In this document: positions 20,308 through 31,055 of the stretch, piece by piece
Layout: every line of letters starts with the position of its first letter
Numbering within the stretch: the first letter of the stretch is position 1
Source: an uncultured Rhodospirillaceae bacterium
GTDB lineage: Bacteria; Pseudomonadota; Alphaproteobacteria; SP197
NCBI GenBank assembly: GCA_937880925.1
Contig: CALGGB010000277.1
Location: forward strand, 1-57,704
Direction of reading: 5' to 3'
DNA length: 57,704 nt
Translations under genes and position numbers: made by a program
The notes under the pieces: generated by a model
The model's database searches: none
What the model saw: the letters and a program-made list of their open reading frames with translations, nothing else
What the model was told of the DNA's origin: nothing

Positions 20308-20849
20308 GACTCCCACTCCTGCCGTGTCACGCGATGGCACGCCCAGTTGAAGAAACAGCCACGCGCGGGCGCCCATTCGCGCAGGTTGCCGATGCGGCGC
20401 AGCCCCACCTTGGCAAGGACCCGCGCGGAGGCTGGGTTCTCCATGGCGGTATAGGCGCCGATCTCATCGAGGCCCAGCGATTCGAAGCCGAAGGCCACGA
20501 CCGCCCGGGCACCCTCGGTGGCATATCCTCTCCCCCAGACCCAGGGCGCATAGACATAACCGAAGTCGGCGGCGCGCCGGTCATCGGAAAGGAACATGCT
20601 GGAGACGCCGATCACCTCCCCGGCGGTCTGCACCACCCAGGTCAGGTCGCCGCCGTGGCGCGCCTCGAAGGCCATGCCGCAGGCAAACTGCACGCCATAG
20701 CCCGCAGGGTAGGGATGGGGGATTTCCGAGGTGTAACGCGCGACCTCCCAAAGCGACGCGATGGCCTCCACGGCGGGGCCGTGCACGGGCGCGATCGGCA
20801 CCAGGCGCAGGCGCGGCGTGGCGATGGTCGCCTCCCACGGCGGGATCAT
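20304..20849 (-). CDS. GNAT N-acetyltransferase, RimJ/RimL-type (copy 1)
   Basis: TPRLRLVPIAP...LWEVARYTSEIPHPYP...GRGYATEGARAVV...ENPASARVLAKVGLRRIGN. Confidence 0.9.
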   Translation of the reverse strand: MIPPWEATIATPRLRLVPIAPVHGPAVEAIASLWEVARYTSEIPHPYPAGYGVQFACGMAFEARHGGDLTWVVQTAGEVIGVSSMFLSDDRRAADFGYVYAPWVWGRGYATEGARAVVAFGFESLGLDEIGAYTAMENPASARVLAKVGLRRIGNLREWAPARGCFFNWACHRVTRQEWES

Positions 20850-21400
20850 CGCGGCCGGTCGCGCCATTCGCCCCGCGTCAGCCGGTAGCACTCGCCGATC
20901 ATGCTGCCGCCGCGCTCGGGCAGCACCTCGAAGGAGACATTGCCGATACGCCGCAGTCCCGCCCTGGCGAGCACACGGCAGGACGCCGGGTTGATGACGG
21001 CGGCATGGGAGTGGAGGGCATCAAGGCCGAGTGCTTCAAAGGCGTGGTCGATCACCGCGCGGGCGGCTTCGGTGGCGTAACCCCGGCCCCAGCGCCAGGG
21101 TGCAAAGATGTAGCCCAGTTCGGCCGCGCGCCCGTCCTCGAACAGATCGAGGCCGATGGAGCCGATTGCTTCATCGCTACCCTTCTCCAACGCGACCCAG
21201 ACATGGCCACCACCATGACGGCGCTCCGCGACCACCGCCTCGGCGAACAGGATACCGCCGCCGGGCGGATAGGGATGCGACACTTCCGCCGTATAGCGGG
21301 CTACCTCCCACAGGCGCGCGTAGGCCTCCACCGCGCGGCCGTGGCGGGGTTCCAGCGGCTCCAGCCGCAGACGTTGCGTGGTCAGTGTCTCGATGGTCAT
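20846..21400 (-). CDS. GNAT N-acetyltransferase, RimJ/RimL-type (copy 2)
   Basis: TQRLRLEPLEPRHGRAVEAYARLWEVARYTAEVSHPYP...GRGYATEAARAVI...INPASCRVLARAGLRRIGN. Confidence 0.9.
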   Translation of the reverse strand: MTIETLTTQRLRLEPLEPRHGRAVEAYARLWEVARYTAEVSHPYPPGGGILFAEAVVAERRHGGGHVWVALEKGSDEAIGSIGLDLFEDGRAAELGYIFAPWRWGRGYATEAARAVIDHAFEALGLDALHSHAAVINPASCRVLARAGLRRIGNVSFEVLPERGGSMIGECYRLTRGEWRDRPR

Positions 21401-21420
21401 GGCCCGCGCCTTCTAAGGCT

Positions 21421-21969
21421 TCAGCGGAGCTGAGACCAGTAGGCGCGGTAGGCCTCGCAGAGCATATCGCCGTCGCGTGCCGGCGCGGGCATCACCTGTT
21501 CGCCGATGCGGCGCAGGCCGGCCTTGGCTAGGACTCGGCACGAAGCGGGGTTCTCGACGTTGGCATAGGCCTCGATCAGGTCGAGGCGCATGTAGCCGAA
21601 ACCCAGGCGCACCATGGCGCGGGCGGCCTCGGTGGCATAGCCCTTGCCCCAGGCCCAGGGGGCGAAGGCGTAACCCAGTTCCCCCGTGCGCCGGTCCTCG
21701 GCGAGCGTGATGTCTATGACGCCGACCATGCCCTCGTCCTGCTGACCGAGAACGGCAAAGACCCAGCCGCCGCCATCGCGCCGTTCCTCCGTGGAGCGGC
21801 GGGCGAAATCCTCCGCGCATCGTGGCGGATAGGGATGGGGAATGTTGGCGGTGTAGCGCGCGACCTCCCACAGGCGCGCAAAACGGTCGAGCGCGCGGGC
21901 GTGGTCCAGCACCAGGGGTTCAAGGCGCAGGCGTTCGGTTGCGACCGGCCGGGGACCTTCGAGATTCAC
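21421..21969 (-). CDS. GNAT N-acetyltransferase, RimJ/RimL-type (copy 3; GTG start likely)
   Basis: TERLRLEPLVLDHARALDRFARLWEVARYTANIPHPYP...GKGYATEAARAMV...ENPASCRVLAKAGLRRIGE. Confidence 0.88.
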   Translation of the reverse strand: MNLEGPRPVATERLRLEPLVLDHARALDRFARLWEVARYTANIPHPYPPRCAEDFARRSTEERRDGGGWVFAVLGQQDEGMVGVIDITLAEDRRTGELGYAFAPWAWGKGYATEAARAMVRLGFGYMRLDLIEAYANVENPASCRVLAKAGLRRIGEQVMPAPARDGDMLCEAYRAYWSQLR

Positions 21970-22078
21970 GCAAACCCTCGCTGGCCCGGTCCACGGGCGG
22001 CGCGGGGTCTGCCTTCGTCGTTGCGCAAGCGCCTCCCGGCGCCGGCAATGGCGAAACTCGGCATGGAAATCCCCCGTT

Positions 22079-23539
22079 GTGCAGCCGCTCAGATGCCATG
22101 CTAAGACCGCGCCGACTCGGGCGCAAACATCGGAGAGCCTTCTGGACACGAACGCGAAGACGCGCGACTCCGATGCAACAGGGCGGGGTGGCAGGCGCGC
22201 AGAGCTGATGGCACTTGCACGCCTGGGTGTGCCACTGGCCGGCGCGAACCTGGCCGAGATGGGCATGACGCTGACCGACATGGCCATCGTGGGCCGCCTG
22301 GGCGCGGTGGAGTTCGCTGCCGTGGGTCTGGCCGGCGGCGTCATCTTCGACGCGGAGGCGATCCTCTCGGGCGTGCTGACCGTGGTCGGCGTCCTGGTCG
22401 CCGAGGCCTACGGGCGCGGCGAACGCGAGCGGGTCGGGGCCATTGCCGGCCAGGGCCTGCGTATCGGGCTGCTGCTGTCGCTGCCGCTCATGGCGCTGTG
22501 CCTAATGCTGCCGGGTCTGCTTTCGTGGACCGGTCAGGATTCCCAGGTGCTTGCGCTGGGCGCCGTCTATCTCAACGCGGTGATGTGGTCCTTTCCCTTC
22601 TTCATGGCCTATGCCGTGCTGGTCGACGTCGCCACGGCGCTGCACAGGCCGCGCACGGTGTTCCTGGTGTCCACAAGCGCCGTGGCGCTCAATGCCGTGC
22701 TGAGCTGGTTCCTTGTCTTCGGCATCGCGGGATGGCCGGGATGGGGCGTGGCCGGCGCGGGATATGCCACCAGCCTGGTCAATGCCGCCATGGTGACCGC
22801 GCTCGCCGCGGCCTGTTTCGGCGGCAGGGAAATGCGTTCCTGGCTGCCGATCGGCGCTCTGATGCGCGGCGACAGGGCGGCAGGGCGCGACATCTTCAAG
22901 GTCGGCCTGCCGGTCGCCGGCATGACTCTCGCCGAGAGCGGCATGTTCACCGTGGTCATGGTTCTGATCGGCGGTTTCGGCACGATCGCGCTGGCGGCCA
23001 GCAAGATGGTCTTTGGATATGTTCAGGTTGCCGGCGCCTTCGCCTTCGCAGCAGCCGACGCGGCCGCCATCCGCGTTGCCATGGCATCCGGGCGCGGCGA
23101 CCGTACGGGCGTGTGGCGGGCGGGCATGCTGGCCTGCAGCGTCGGCACCGCGATCCTCGTTCTGCTCGCCGCCGTGCCGCTGGTCTTCCCCTTTGATGTC
23201 GCTGCGGTGTTCCTGGGCGAACTGAAGGGCGAGGATATCGCCGTTGCCGAGCAGGCCCGCCTGCTGTTTGGCATCGGCGCGCTCTATCTGGTGCTTCAGG
23301 GCCTGCAGACCATCGTCGAGCACGCCCTGCGCGGCCTGCGGGACACGCTGGTACCCATGTGGCAGTCGCTGGCCGGATTGTGGCTGGTGGGACTGGCGGG
23401 CGGCGCGCTGCTGGCCTACGCGGCGGGCATGGGCGTGGCCGGCCTGTGGTGGGGCATGGCGGCGGGTTCGGGCCTCACCGCCCTGCTCTTCCTGCGCCGC
23501 TTTGCCGTGCTTACCGCGCGGATCGGACCAGCAGGCTAG
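22079..23539 (+). CDS. MATE family efflux transporter (start uncertain; ATG at 22208 is an alternative)
   Basis: LGVPLAGANLAEMGMTLTDMAIVGRLGAVEFAAVGLAG...GLPVAGMTLAESGMFTVVMVLIGGFG; two-repeat MATE pattern. Confidence 0.9.
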   Translation: MQPLRCHAKTAPTRAQTSESLLDTNAKTRDSDATGRGGRRAELMALARLGVPLAGANLAEMGMTLTDMAIVGRLGAVEFAAVGLAGGVIFDAEAILSGVLTVVGVLVAEAYGRGERERVGAIAGQGLRIGLLLSLPLMALCLMLPGLLSWTGQDSQVLALGAVYLNAVMWSFPFFMAYAVLVDVATALHRPRTVFLVSTSAVALNAVLSWFLVFGIAGWPGWGVAGAGYATSLVNAAMVTALAAACFGGREMRSWLPIGALMRGDRAAGRDIFKVGLPVAGMTLAESGMFTVVMVLIGGFGTIALAASKMVFGYVQVAGAFAFAAADAAAIRVAMASGRGDRTGVWRAGMLACSVGTAILVLLAAVPLVFPFDVAAVFLGELKGEDIAVAEQARLLFGIGALYLVLQGLQTIVEHALRGLRDTLVPMWQSLAGLWLVGLAGGALLAYAAGMGVAGLWWGMAAGSGLTALLFLRRFAVLTARIGPAG

Positions 23540-24783
23540 GAACGGTAATCGGCGTTGATGTCGATGTAACGGCGTGTCAGGTCGCAGGTCCACACGGTCG
23601 CCTTGCCGCGGCCGATGCCGACATCGACTTCGATGACGATGTCCTGGCCGGCCATGTGGCGGGCCACCGGGGCCTCGTCGTAATCGGCAGGCGGGGCGCC
23701 GTTGACCGCCACGGCATGACCTCCGACCGTGATGTCGAGGCTGGTTTCGGCGATCTGCTGGCCGGACTTGCCCACGGCCATGACGATGCGGCCCCAGTTG
23801 GCGTCCCCGCCCGCAATCGCCGTCTTGACCAGCGGCGAATTGGCAATGGCCAGGCCGATGATGCGCGCGGCGCGTGAGGATTTCGCACCCTTGACCGTGA
23901 TCTCCACGAACTTCTGCGCACCCTCCCCGTCGCGCACCACCTGATGGGCGAGATCGAGACAGACGCCGTCCAGCGCCTTGCGGAAGGCGCGCAGGTGGGG
24001 ATCCGAGAGGGCATCGACCTTCTTGTGCCTTGCAGCACCCGTGGCGAAGAGCTGCAGGGTGTCGCTGGTCGAGGTGTCGCTGTCGACCGTGATGGCATTG
24101 AACGAACGGTCCGCAGAGGAGGCAAGCATGGCCTGGAGCACCGGGGCCGGGATTGCCGCATCGGTGAAGATGTAGGCGAGCATCGTCGCCATATCGGGCG
24201 CGATCATGCCCGAACCCTTGGCCATGCCGGTGATCGTCACCGGCGTTCCGGCAATCTCGGTCATGACCGAGGCGCCCTTGGGGTAGGTATCGGTCGTCAT
24301 GATGGCGACTGCGGCATCTTCGAAGGCGCCCGGCTTCAGCCGTTTGGCCAGGCTGGGCAGTTCGGCGACGATCTTCTCGATCGGCAGCGGCTGGCCGATA
24401 ACGCCGGTGGAAGCCACGAACACATCGCCGGGCCTGGCGCCAACGAGGCCGGCGACGGCGCGCGCGGCGGTTGCCACGGCATCGTCGCCTGCCTTGCCGG
24501 TATAGACGTTGGCATTGCCCGAATTGACGATCAGCGCGCGCGCCCTGCCCTTTGGCAGGTGCTTGCGGCACCAGCGCACCGGCGCGCCTGCCGTGCTTGA
24601 CCTGGTGAAGACCCCGGCCACGCTCGCCGGACGCTCGAAGACGGCGAGCATCAGGTCGAGCTTGGTCGAGCTCGCCTTGATGCCGCAACGCCCCGTAGCC
24701 AGCGAAACGCCGGAAACAGGCAGCATGTCCGGAAACCGCTCGGGAGCGAGCGGCGAGACGGCGATCTTGGGCGAGGCGGCCAT
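23536..24783 (-). CDS. argJ: Bifunctional glutamate N-acetyltransferase / amino-acid N-acetyltransferase
   Basis: [20 protein letters not shown]...[26 protein letters not shown]; cleavage-site region [13 protein letters not shown]. Confidence 0.96.
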   Translation of the reverse strand: MAASPKIAVSPLAPERFPDMLPVSGVSLATGRCGIKASSTKLDLMLAVFERPASVAGVFTRSSTAGAPVRWCRKHLPKGRARALIVNSGNANVYTGKAGDDAVATAARAVAGLVGARPGDVFVASTGVIGQPLPIEKIVAELPSLAKRLKPGAFEDAAVAIMTTDTYPKGASVMTEIAGTPVTITGMAKGSGMIAPDMATMLAYIFTDAAIPAPVLQAMLASSADRSFNAITVDSDTSTSDTLQLFATGAARHKKVDALSDPHLRAFRKALDGVCLDLAHQVVRDGEGAQKFVEITVKGAKSSRAARIIGLAIANSPLVKTAIAGGDANWGRIVMAVGKSGQQIAETSLDITVGGHAVAVNGAPPADYDEAPVARHMAGQDIVIEVDVGIGRGKATVWTCDLTRRYIDINADYRS

Positions 24784-24787
24784 GGTG

Positions 24788-25612
24788 TCAGTCCGAAGCG
24801 GGTTGGGACTCCACAATCTCGATATCGGCATCGGCGCGCAAGGCATCGATGCGATCGTAGATTGCCTGCTCGGCAAGCTGGCTCTGCAGGCTGGGCGCCA
24901 TTTCCTCAAAGGTCGGAACCGGCGCGGTACGGCGCTCCTCGACCTTGATCACGTGCCAGCCGAAAGGCGACTGCACCGGACCGGAAATCTCACCGGTCTC
25001 CAGGGCAAAGGCTGCATCGGCAAACTCCGGCACCATGTCGTCGTGCCGGAACCACCCGAGATCGCCGCCGTTGGGGCCGCTGGGACCGGTGGAGGCCTCT
25101 TCGGCCAGGGCCGCAAAATCCTCGCCGTCGTTCAGGCGCTCGACCAGGGCCGCGGCCTCATCCTCGGTCTCGACCAGGATGTGGCGGGCATGGATCTCGT
25201 CGCCCTGGCCGGAAGCCACGTAATCGGCAGCCCAGGTATCGTAGGCGGCCTGCAGCTCCTCGTCGCTGATGTCGGCGCTCATGACGTCCTGCATGTAAAC
25301 CTGCTGCAGGACCTGCTCGCCCAGTTCGGCCATCTGGCTCTTGTAGGCTTCGCTCTCCTCCAGGTTTTCGGCCCGGGCGGCCGCGACCACCAGCTTGCGG
25401 TCGATGACCTGGTTGAGCATGGGCTCCCAGAGGGTTTCCACGGGAAGCTGCTGGTATTCGGCCGGCAGGCCCTGGATCGCGGCGATCACCTCGTCGCGGG
25501 TGACCTCCGCGCCGTTGACCCGGGCAACAACCTCGTCGCCCTCCTGGGCCAGGGCGGGAAGCGCAAAAACGGCAAGACAAAGGGCGCTGACAACGGCCCG
25601 CAACATCCTCAT
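24788..25612 (-). CDS. Parvulin-type peptidylprolyl isomerase, exported (PpiC/SurA-like)
   Basis: Signal peptide plus [49 protein letters not shown]...[17 protein letters not shown]. Confidence 0.94.
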   Translation of the reverse strand: MRMLRAVVSALCLAVFALPALAQEGDEVVARVNGAEVTRDEVIAAIQGLPAEYQQLPVETLWEPMLNQVIDRKLVVAAARAENLEESEAYKSQMAELGEQVLQQVYMQDVMSADISDEELQAAYDTWAADYVASGQGDEIHARHILVETEDEAAALVERLNDGEDFAALAEEASTGPSGPNGGDLGWFRHDDMVPEFADAAFALETGEISGPVQSPFGWHVIKVEERRTAPVPTFEEMAPSLQSQLAEQAIYDRIDALRADADIEIVESQPASD

Positions 25613-25691
25613 CGATCATCCTCCTGGGGAAAGTTGGCGTTTCAGAACATATTGGTCCCCGCTGCACAAGGGGCCAGCCGATCACGCCGCG

Positions 25692-25720
25692 TTGACACAG
25701 AGGGTCGCGCTCCCTATCTC
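25692..25720 (+). promoter_or_regulatory. Candidate sigma70-type promoter of secA: TTGACA-N17-TATCTC
   Basis: TTGACA at 25692-25697, TATCTC at 25715-25720, 17-nt spacer, upstream of the secA start. Confidence 0.5.
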
Positions 25721-25771
25721 TGCCGGGTCACACAGCCTGCTTCCCGCGGGCACAAAACATTGGATTTACGG

Positions 25772-28555
25772 ATGCTTGGCGCCCTTGCCAGCCGCCTGTT
25801 CGGGTCGGCCAACCAACGCCAGCTGAAGAAACTCAGCAAGACCGTCGACCGCATCAACGCGCTGGAGAGCAATTTCAAGGCTCTCGATGATGCCGCGCTG
25901 ACCGCCAAGACTGCCGAGTTCCGCCAGCGCCTGGCCGCAGGGGAAACCCTGGACGACCTGCTGCCCGAGGCCTTCGCCACGGTGCGCGAGGCCGCCAGCC
26001 GCGTGCTGGGCCAGCGTCATTTCGATGTTCAGCTTCTGGGCGGCATCGTGCTGCACAACGGCAAGATCGCCGAAATGAAGACCGGCGAGGGCAAGACCCT
26101 TGTCTCTACCCTGCCCGCCTATCTCAACGCCATCGAAGGCAAGGGCGTCCACGTCGTTACCGTCAACGATTACCTCGCCCGGCGCGACGCCGAGTGGATG
26201 GGGCGCATCTACCGCTTCCTGGGGCTGACCGTGGGCGTCATCATTCCGGGGCTCGACGACGTGGCGCGGCGCGAGCAGTACGCCTGCGACATCACCTATG
26301 CGACCAACAACGAGCTCGGATTCGACTATCTGCGCGACAACATGAAGTTCTCGCTCGACAGCATGGTCCAGCGCGAATTCAACTTCGGCATCGTCGACGA
26401 GGTCGACAGCATCCTGATCGACGAGGCGCGCACACCGCTTGTGATCTCGGGCCCGACCGAGGATTCCTCGGAGGCCTATCGCAACGTCGACAAGCTGATC
26501 CCCAAGCTGGTCGAGGAAGACTACGACAAGGACGAGAAACAGCGCGCCGTATCGCTGACCGAGCAGGGTACGGAGCGGATCGAGGCGCTGCTCGCCGAGG
26601 CCGGCCTGCTGGACGAGGGCGGCCTCTACGACGTCCAGAACGTCAGCCTGGTGCATCACGTCAACCAGGCGCTGCGCGCCCACAAGCTGTTCACGCGTGA
26701 TGTCGACTACATTGTCAAGGACGACAAGGTCATCATCATCGACGAGTTCACCGGCCGCATGATGGAGGGCCGGCGCTACAGCGAGGGCCTGCACCAGGCG
26801 CTGGAGGCCAAGGAAAACGTCAAGGTCCAGACCGAGAACCAGACGCTCGCCTCGATCACCTTCCAGAACTATTTCCGCCTCTACCCCAAGCTCTCGGGCA
26901 TGACCGGCACGGCCATGACCGAGGCCGGCGAGTTTGCCGAGATCTACCAACTCGAAGTGATCGAGATGCCGACTCATCGTCCGATGCAGCGCATCGACCA
27001 CGATGATGCGGTCTATCGCACCGGGCCTGAGAAATACGCAGCGATCATCGAACTCATTGCCGAGTGCCACGCCAAGGGCCAGCCCGTTCTGGTCGGCACC
27101 GTCTCCATCGAGAAGTCGGAGATGCTGGGCGCGATGCTCAAGAAGAAAAAGATTCCCCATAACGTGCTGAACGCCCGCTACCACGAGCAGGAAGCCCATA
27201 TCGTGGCCCAGGCGGGCCGGCTGGGCGCGGTCACCATCGCGACCAACATGGCCGGCCGCGGCACCGACATCCAGCTTGGCGGCAACGCCGACATGCGCGT
27301 TGCCGACGAACTGGCGGGCATCGAGGACGAGGGCAAGCGCCGGGCCGAGGAGGCGCGCATCCGCGCCGATGTCGCCGCCGCGCGCGAGAAGGTGCTGGCC
27401 GCCGGCGGTCTGTGCATCATCGGCACCGAACGCCACGAGAGCCGGCGCATCGACAACCAGTTGCGGGGCCGTTCTGGCCGCCAGGGCGACCCCGGCGCCT
27501 CGTTCTTCCTGCTCTCGCTGGAAGACGACCTGATGCGCATATTCGGCAGCGACCGTCTCGACGGCATGCTGAAGAAGCTGGGTCTGGAAGAAGGCGAGGC
27601 GATCACCCATCCCTGGGTCAACAGGGCGATCGAACGCGCCCAGGGCAAGGTCGAGGCGCGCAACTTCGACATCCGCAAGAACCTGCTGCGCTTCGACAAC
27701 GTGATGAACGACCAGCGCAAGGTGATCTACGAACAGCGCCGCGACCTGATGCGCACCAATGACGTCTCCGAGACGATCAGCCACATGCGCCAGGAAGTGA
27801 TCGAGGACCTGGTCGCCCGCTGCATTCCCGAGGGCGTCTATCCCGAACAGTGGGAGACCCACTCGCTGGCCGAAGAGGTCAACCGCATCCTGGGGCTGAA
27901 CCTGCCGATCGCCGAATGGGCCGCCGAGGAGGGCATCGCCGACGAGGAGGTCAAGGACCGCATCCAGAAGGCCGCCGACGAAAAGGCCGCCGAGAAGGAA
28001 GCGCTCTACACGCCATCCGTGATGCGGGTCGCCGAAAAGAGCCTGCTTTTGCAGATTCTCGACAACAAGTGGCGCGACCATCTCCATTCGCTGGACCATC
28101 TGCGCCAGGCCGTGGGCCTGCGCGCCTATGCCCAGAAGGACCCCCTGCGTGAATACCAGCGCGAGGCCTTCAACCTGTTCGACCATCTGCTGGTGGGTCT
28201 GCGCGAGGGCGTGACCCAGATGCTGATGCATGTCGAAATCCGCGTCGATGCCGCCGACGTGCTGGCGCGGCGCCAGCAGGAACAGATGGCCAAGCTGCAG
28301 GAGAGCCGCACCGATCCGGCGCTGGCGGCCCAGCAGCCGGCCGCACTTGGAGCCCCGCGCAGCACCAGCAGCAGCGGCGACTGGGATAACGGACCTGTCG
28401 TGCGTCGCACCGCCCCCGATCAGCGCAAGGCGGCCGATCCCGCCACCTGGGGGCGCGTCGGCCGCAACGAGCCCTGCCCCTGCGGATCGGGCAAGAAGTA
28501 CAAGCATTGCCACGGCAAGCTTGAACAGGACGCAACGGTCGAGCGCGTCTCCTGA
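25772..28555 (+). CDS. secA: Preprotein translocase subunit SecA
   Basis: [21 protein letters not shown]...[20 protein letters not shown]...[14 protein letters not shown]...C-terminal [20 protein letters not shown]. Confidence 0.98.
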   Translation: MLGALASRLFGSANQRQLKKLSKTVDRINALESNFKALDDAALTAKTAEFRQRLAAGETLDDLLPEAFATVREAASRVLGQRHFDVQLLGGIVLHNGKIAEMKTGEGKTLVSTLPAYLNAIEGKGVHVVTVNDYLARRDAEWMGRIYRFLGLTVGVIIPGLDDVARREQYACDITYATNNELGFDYLRDNMKFSLDSMVQREFNFGIVDEVDSILIDEARTPLVISGPTEDSSEAYRNVDKLIPKLVEEDYDKDEKQRAVSLTEQGTERIEALLAEAGLLDEGGLYDVQNVSLVHHVNQALRAHKLFTRDVDYIVKDDKVIIIDEFTGRMMEGRRYSEGLHQALEAKENVKVQTENQTLASITFQNYFRLYPKLSGMTGTAMTEAGEFAEIYQLEVIEMPTHRPMQRIDHDDAVYRTGPEKYAAIIELIAECHAKGQPVLVGTVSIEKSEMLGAMLKKKKIPHNVLNARYHEQEAHIVAQAGRLGAVTIATNMAGRGTDIQLGGNADMRVADELAGIEDEGKRRAEEARIRADVAAAREKVLAAGGLCIIGTERHESRRIDNQLRGRSGRQGDPGASFFLLSLEDDLMRIFGSDRLDGMLKKLGLEEGEAITHPWVNRAIERAQGKVEARNFDIRKNLLRFDNVMNDQRKVIYEQRRDLMRTNDVSETISHMRQEVIEDLVARCIPEGVYPEQWETHSLAEEVNRILGLNLPIAEWAAEEGIADEEVKDRIQKAADEKAAEKEALYTPSVMRVAEKSLLLQILDNKWRDHLHSLDHLRQAVGLRAYAQKDPLREYQREAFNLFDHLLVGLREGVTQMLMHVEIRVDAADVLARRQQEQMAKLQESRTDPALAAQQPAALGAPRSTSSSGDWDNGPVVRRTAPDQRKAADPATWGRVGRNEPCPCGSGKKYKHCHGKLEQDATVERVS

Positions 28556-28573
28556 CGGCTTTGCTGCCGCCCC

Positions 28574-29518
28574 GTGTGCCCCGACGGCGCCATGGAGGTT
28601 GCCGCCATGACTGAGCCCGGCGACGCCGATGTCTTCCAGGACCGCTTCCTGGAACTTCTCAGCGCCATCGAAGCGTATGACGCCCAGGGGCTTGCCGGCA
28701 TCAAGAGCCTGCGCACGGTGTTGCTCGATCTACGCGACGTGTTGCTTTCCAGCGCCGTTCACTCCCGTACGATGAACCATCCCAATCCACTCGCGCGGTC
28801 TGGCCGCCAGTGCTTCTCGCAGTCGGACGAGGACGGCATCACGCTCGAAATCCTGCGCCGGATCGGCCGCATCGACAGCGGTGTCTTTGCCGAGTTCGGT
28901 GTCGGCAATGGCCTGCAGAACAACACCCTGATCCTTGGCGCGCTGGGCTGGAACGGCATCTGGGTGGGGGACGAGGACCTTGCCTTCGATGTCTCGGAGA
29001 CATCACCCGATAGGCTCAACTTTCAGCAAGAGCGGATCACACGCGACAACATCGTCGGACTGGCCCGTAGCGGTCTTGCCGCCCTGCATGCCAAAAGCGC
29101 CGATGTCATCTCCTGCGACCTGGACGGCAACGACCTGCATTTCATCGGACCACTGCTGGAGAGCGGGCTCAGACCCAGCCTCTTCATCGTGGAGTACAAT
29201 GCGAAGTTTCCCCCGCCGGTGCGTTTCGCGGTTGCCTACGACGCCGATCACCGCTGGCAGGGCGACGATTACTACGGCGCCTCGCTGTGCAGCCTCACCG
29301 ATCTGTTCGAACGGTTCGGCTACATGCTGGTCTGTTGCAACCCCCATACCGGCACCAACGCCTTTTTCGTTGCGGAACGGCATCGCGAGCATTTCGGCGA
29401 CGTTCCCGGCGATGTCGCGGATATCTATGTCGCGCCGCATCAGCACATGCTCAATCGATACGCCCACAGGACATCCGCGCGCACCGTGCGCGAGATGTTC
29501 CGCGGCACCGCCCCGTGA
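28574..29518 (+). CDS. FkbM-like / methyltransferase-like hypothetical protein (start uncertain)
   Basis: CFSQSDEDGITLEILRRIGRIDSGVFAEFGVGNGLQNNTLILGALGWNGIWVGDED resembles the SAM-binding region of FkbM-type proteins. Confidence 0.6.
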   Translation: MCPDGAMEVAAMTEPGDADVFQDRFLELLSAIEAYDAQGLAGIKSLRTVLLDLRDVLLSSAVHSRTMNHPNPLARSGRQCFSQSDEDGITLEILRRIGRIDSGVFAEFGVGNGLQNNTLILGALGWNGIWVGDEDLAFDVSETSPDRLNFQQERITRDNIVGLARSGLAALHAKSADVISCDLDGNDLHFIGPLLESGLRPSLFIVEYNAKFPPPVRFAVAYDADHRWQGDDYYGASLCSLTDLFERFGYMLVCCNPHTGTNAFFVAERHREHFGDVPGDVADIYVAPHQHMLNRYAHRTSARTVREMFRGTAP

Positions 29519-29684
29519 AGCGCCGCATCTTGCACCCCGGAAATCTGTCTGACAGCTTGATGGAATCGCCTGGCGGGGTTCTACTCGCGGCCAGCGATGC
29601 AACAGAGCAGTGCAACACCAGCCGATGGGCTGTCGTTGGATGGCTGCGTTCCGCAGCTCGGCGAGCACGAAGAAGGAGACTTTC

Positions 29685-30806
29685 ATGAGACTTCACAAAC
29701 TGATCGAGAAGATCCAGGCCCGGGGCGCCACGCGCCGGGAGATCCACGCCGCCATGGCCGGCGCGGGCCTGGGCATCGCGACCTTCCCCGGCACGGCGAG
29801 CTACGCCCGCGCCGAGGGCGAGGTGACCTATTTCACCTGGGCCGGCTACGACATTCCCGAGTTCGTTCCCGGCTACATCCAGCAGTACGGCGGCCCGCCG
29901 GCCTATTCGCTGTTCGGCGAGGACGAGGAAGCCTTCTCCAAGGTGCGCGCGGGTTATCGCCCCGATGTCGCCCATCCCTGCAAGGTGACCCTCGGCCGCT
30001 TCCGCGACGCCGGCCTGATCGAGCCGATGGACCCCAGCCGCATCACCGCCTGGGCCGATGTCTGGCCGGAGCTGAAAAACACCGATGGCGTGGAGACCGA
30101 GGAAGGCATCTGGCAGGTGCCCTTCGACTGGGGCAACGCCTCCGTGCTCTACCGCACCGATCTGGTCGACCCGGCCTACCAGGAGAACCCGACCTGGGAG
30201 ATCCTGTGGGACGAGCGTTATGCCGGCAAGCTCGCGACCTTCGATTCGGTCGACGGCGCGGTGCTGGTCGCGGGCCTGGTCGCTGGCGCCGAAGACATCT
30301 TCCACATGACCGACGAGGAGCTGGCGCGCGCCAAGGAACTGCTGACCAAGCAGCGCGACCTGCTGCTCTTCTACTGGACCGACCAGTCGGCGGTGGAACA
30401 GGCGCTGGCCTCGGGCGAGCTCGTGGCCGCCTACGCCTGGAACGATGCCGTGGTGAACCTGAAGAACCAGGGCCTGCCGGTCGAGTACATGAACCCCAAG
30501 GAAGGCATCTTCACCTGGTTCTGCGGCATGGTCATGATCAAGGACGGCCCCGGCGACAAGGAAGCCGCCTACGACCTGATCAACGCCATGCTGGAGCCGG
30601 AAGTCGGCGCCTGGCTGATCGACAACTACGGCTACGGCCACGCCAACAGCAAGTCGGCCGAGCTGGTCGCGCCCGAGCGTCTGGTCGAGCTGGGCATCAG
30701 CTCACCCTCGGCCCTGTTCGCCGACGGTATCTTCTTTGCCGAGATCGATCCCGATGTGCGCCAGCGCTACATCGACGCCTTCGAGGAAGTGAAGGCCGGT
30801 TTCTAG
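29685..30806 (+). CDS. ABC transporter substrate-binding protein, spermidine/putrescine (PotD/PotF)-like
   Basis: EGEVTYFTWAGYDIPEFVPGYIQQYGG...VPFDWGNASVLYRTDLVD...YGYGHANSKSAELV; exported. Confidence 0.88.
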   Translation: MRLHKLIEKIQARGATRREIHAAMAGAGLGIATFPGTASYARAEGEVTYFTWAGYDIPEFVPGYIQQYGGPPAYSLFGEDEEAFSKVRAGYRPDVAHPCKVTLGRFRDAGLIEPMDPSRITAWADVWPELKNTDGVETEEGIWQVPFDWGNASVLYRTDLVDPAYQENPTWEILWDERYAGKLATFDSVDGAVLVAGLVAGAEDIFHMTDEELARAKELLTKQRDLLLFYWTDQSAVEQALASGELVAAYAWNDAVVNLKNQGLPVEYMNPKEGIFTWFCGMVMIKDGPGDKEAAYDLINAMLEPEVGAWLIDNYGYGHANSKSAELVAPERLVELGISSPSALFADGIFFAEIDPDVRQRYIDAFEEVKAGF

Positions 30807-30996
30807 AGCGGATCTCGATTCCCTGGGACCGCTTGGCGGTTCCGGGGAATCGTGTGAATCCGCTGTACATCAACAAGATAGAGCAAATTCACATCCTTCA
30901 GCGCAATCGCGAAGCGATTCCGATGAAGGATGATTTGCTCTAGAGCGGATCAACACCGGGCACGCCGACACGGTCCGCTCAGGCGGGCCGTGTCGG
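30804..30996. repeat. Composite array of nested inverted repeats downstream of the SBP gene
   Basis: AGCGGAT/ATCCGCT (30807-30813/30858-30864) enclosing GATTCCC/GGGAATC; GAGCAAATTCACATCCTTCA/TGAAGGATGATTTGCTC (30881-30900/30924-30940); GAGCGGA/TCCGCTC (30943-30949/30974-30980); CCGACACGG/CCGTGTCGG (30965-30973/30988-30996). Confidence 0.85.
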
Positions 30997-31055
30997 GCCT
31001 GGTGATGCAACAATGCTCTCTATGCACTGCAGAGCCGCAGAGGCGTGCGAAGGGA

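Noticed and set aside
25766-28513. 915-aa minus-strand ORF
   Set aside because: Antisense mirror of secA; no domain-like pattern.
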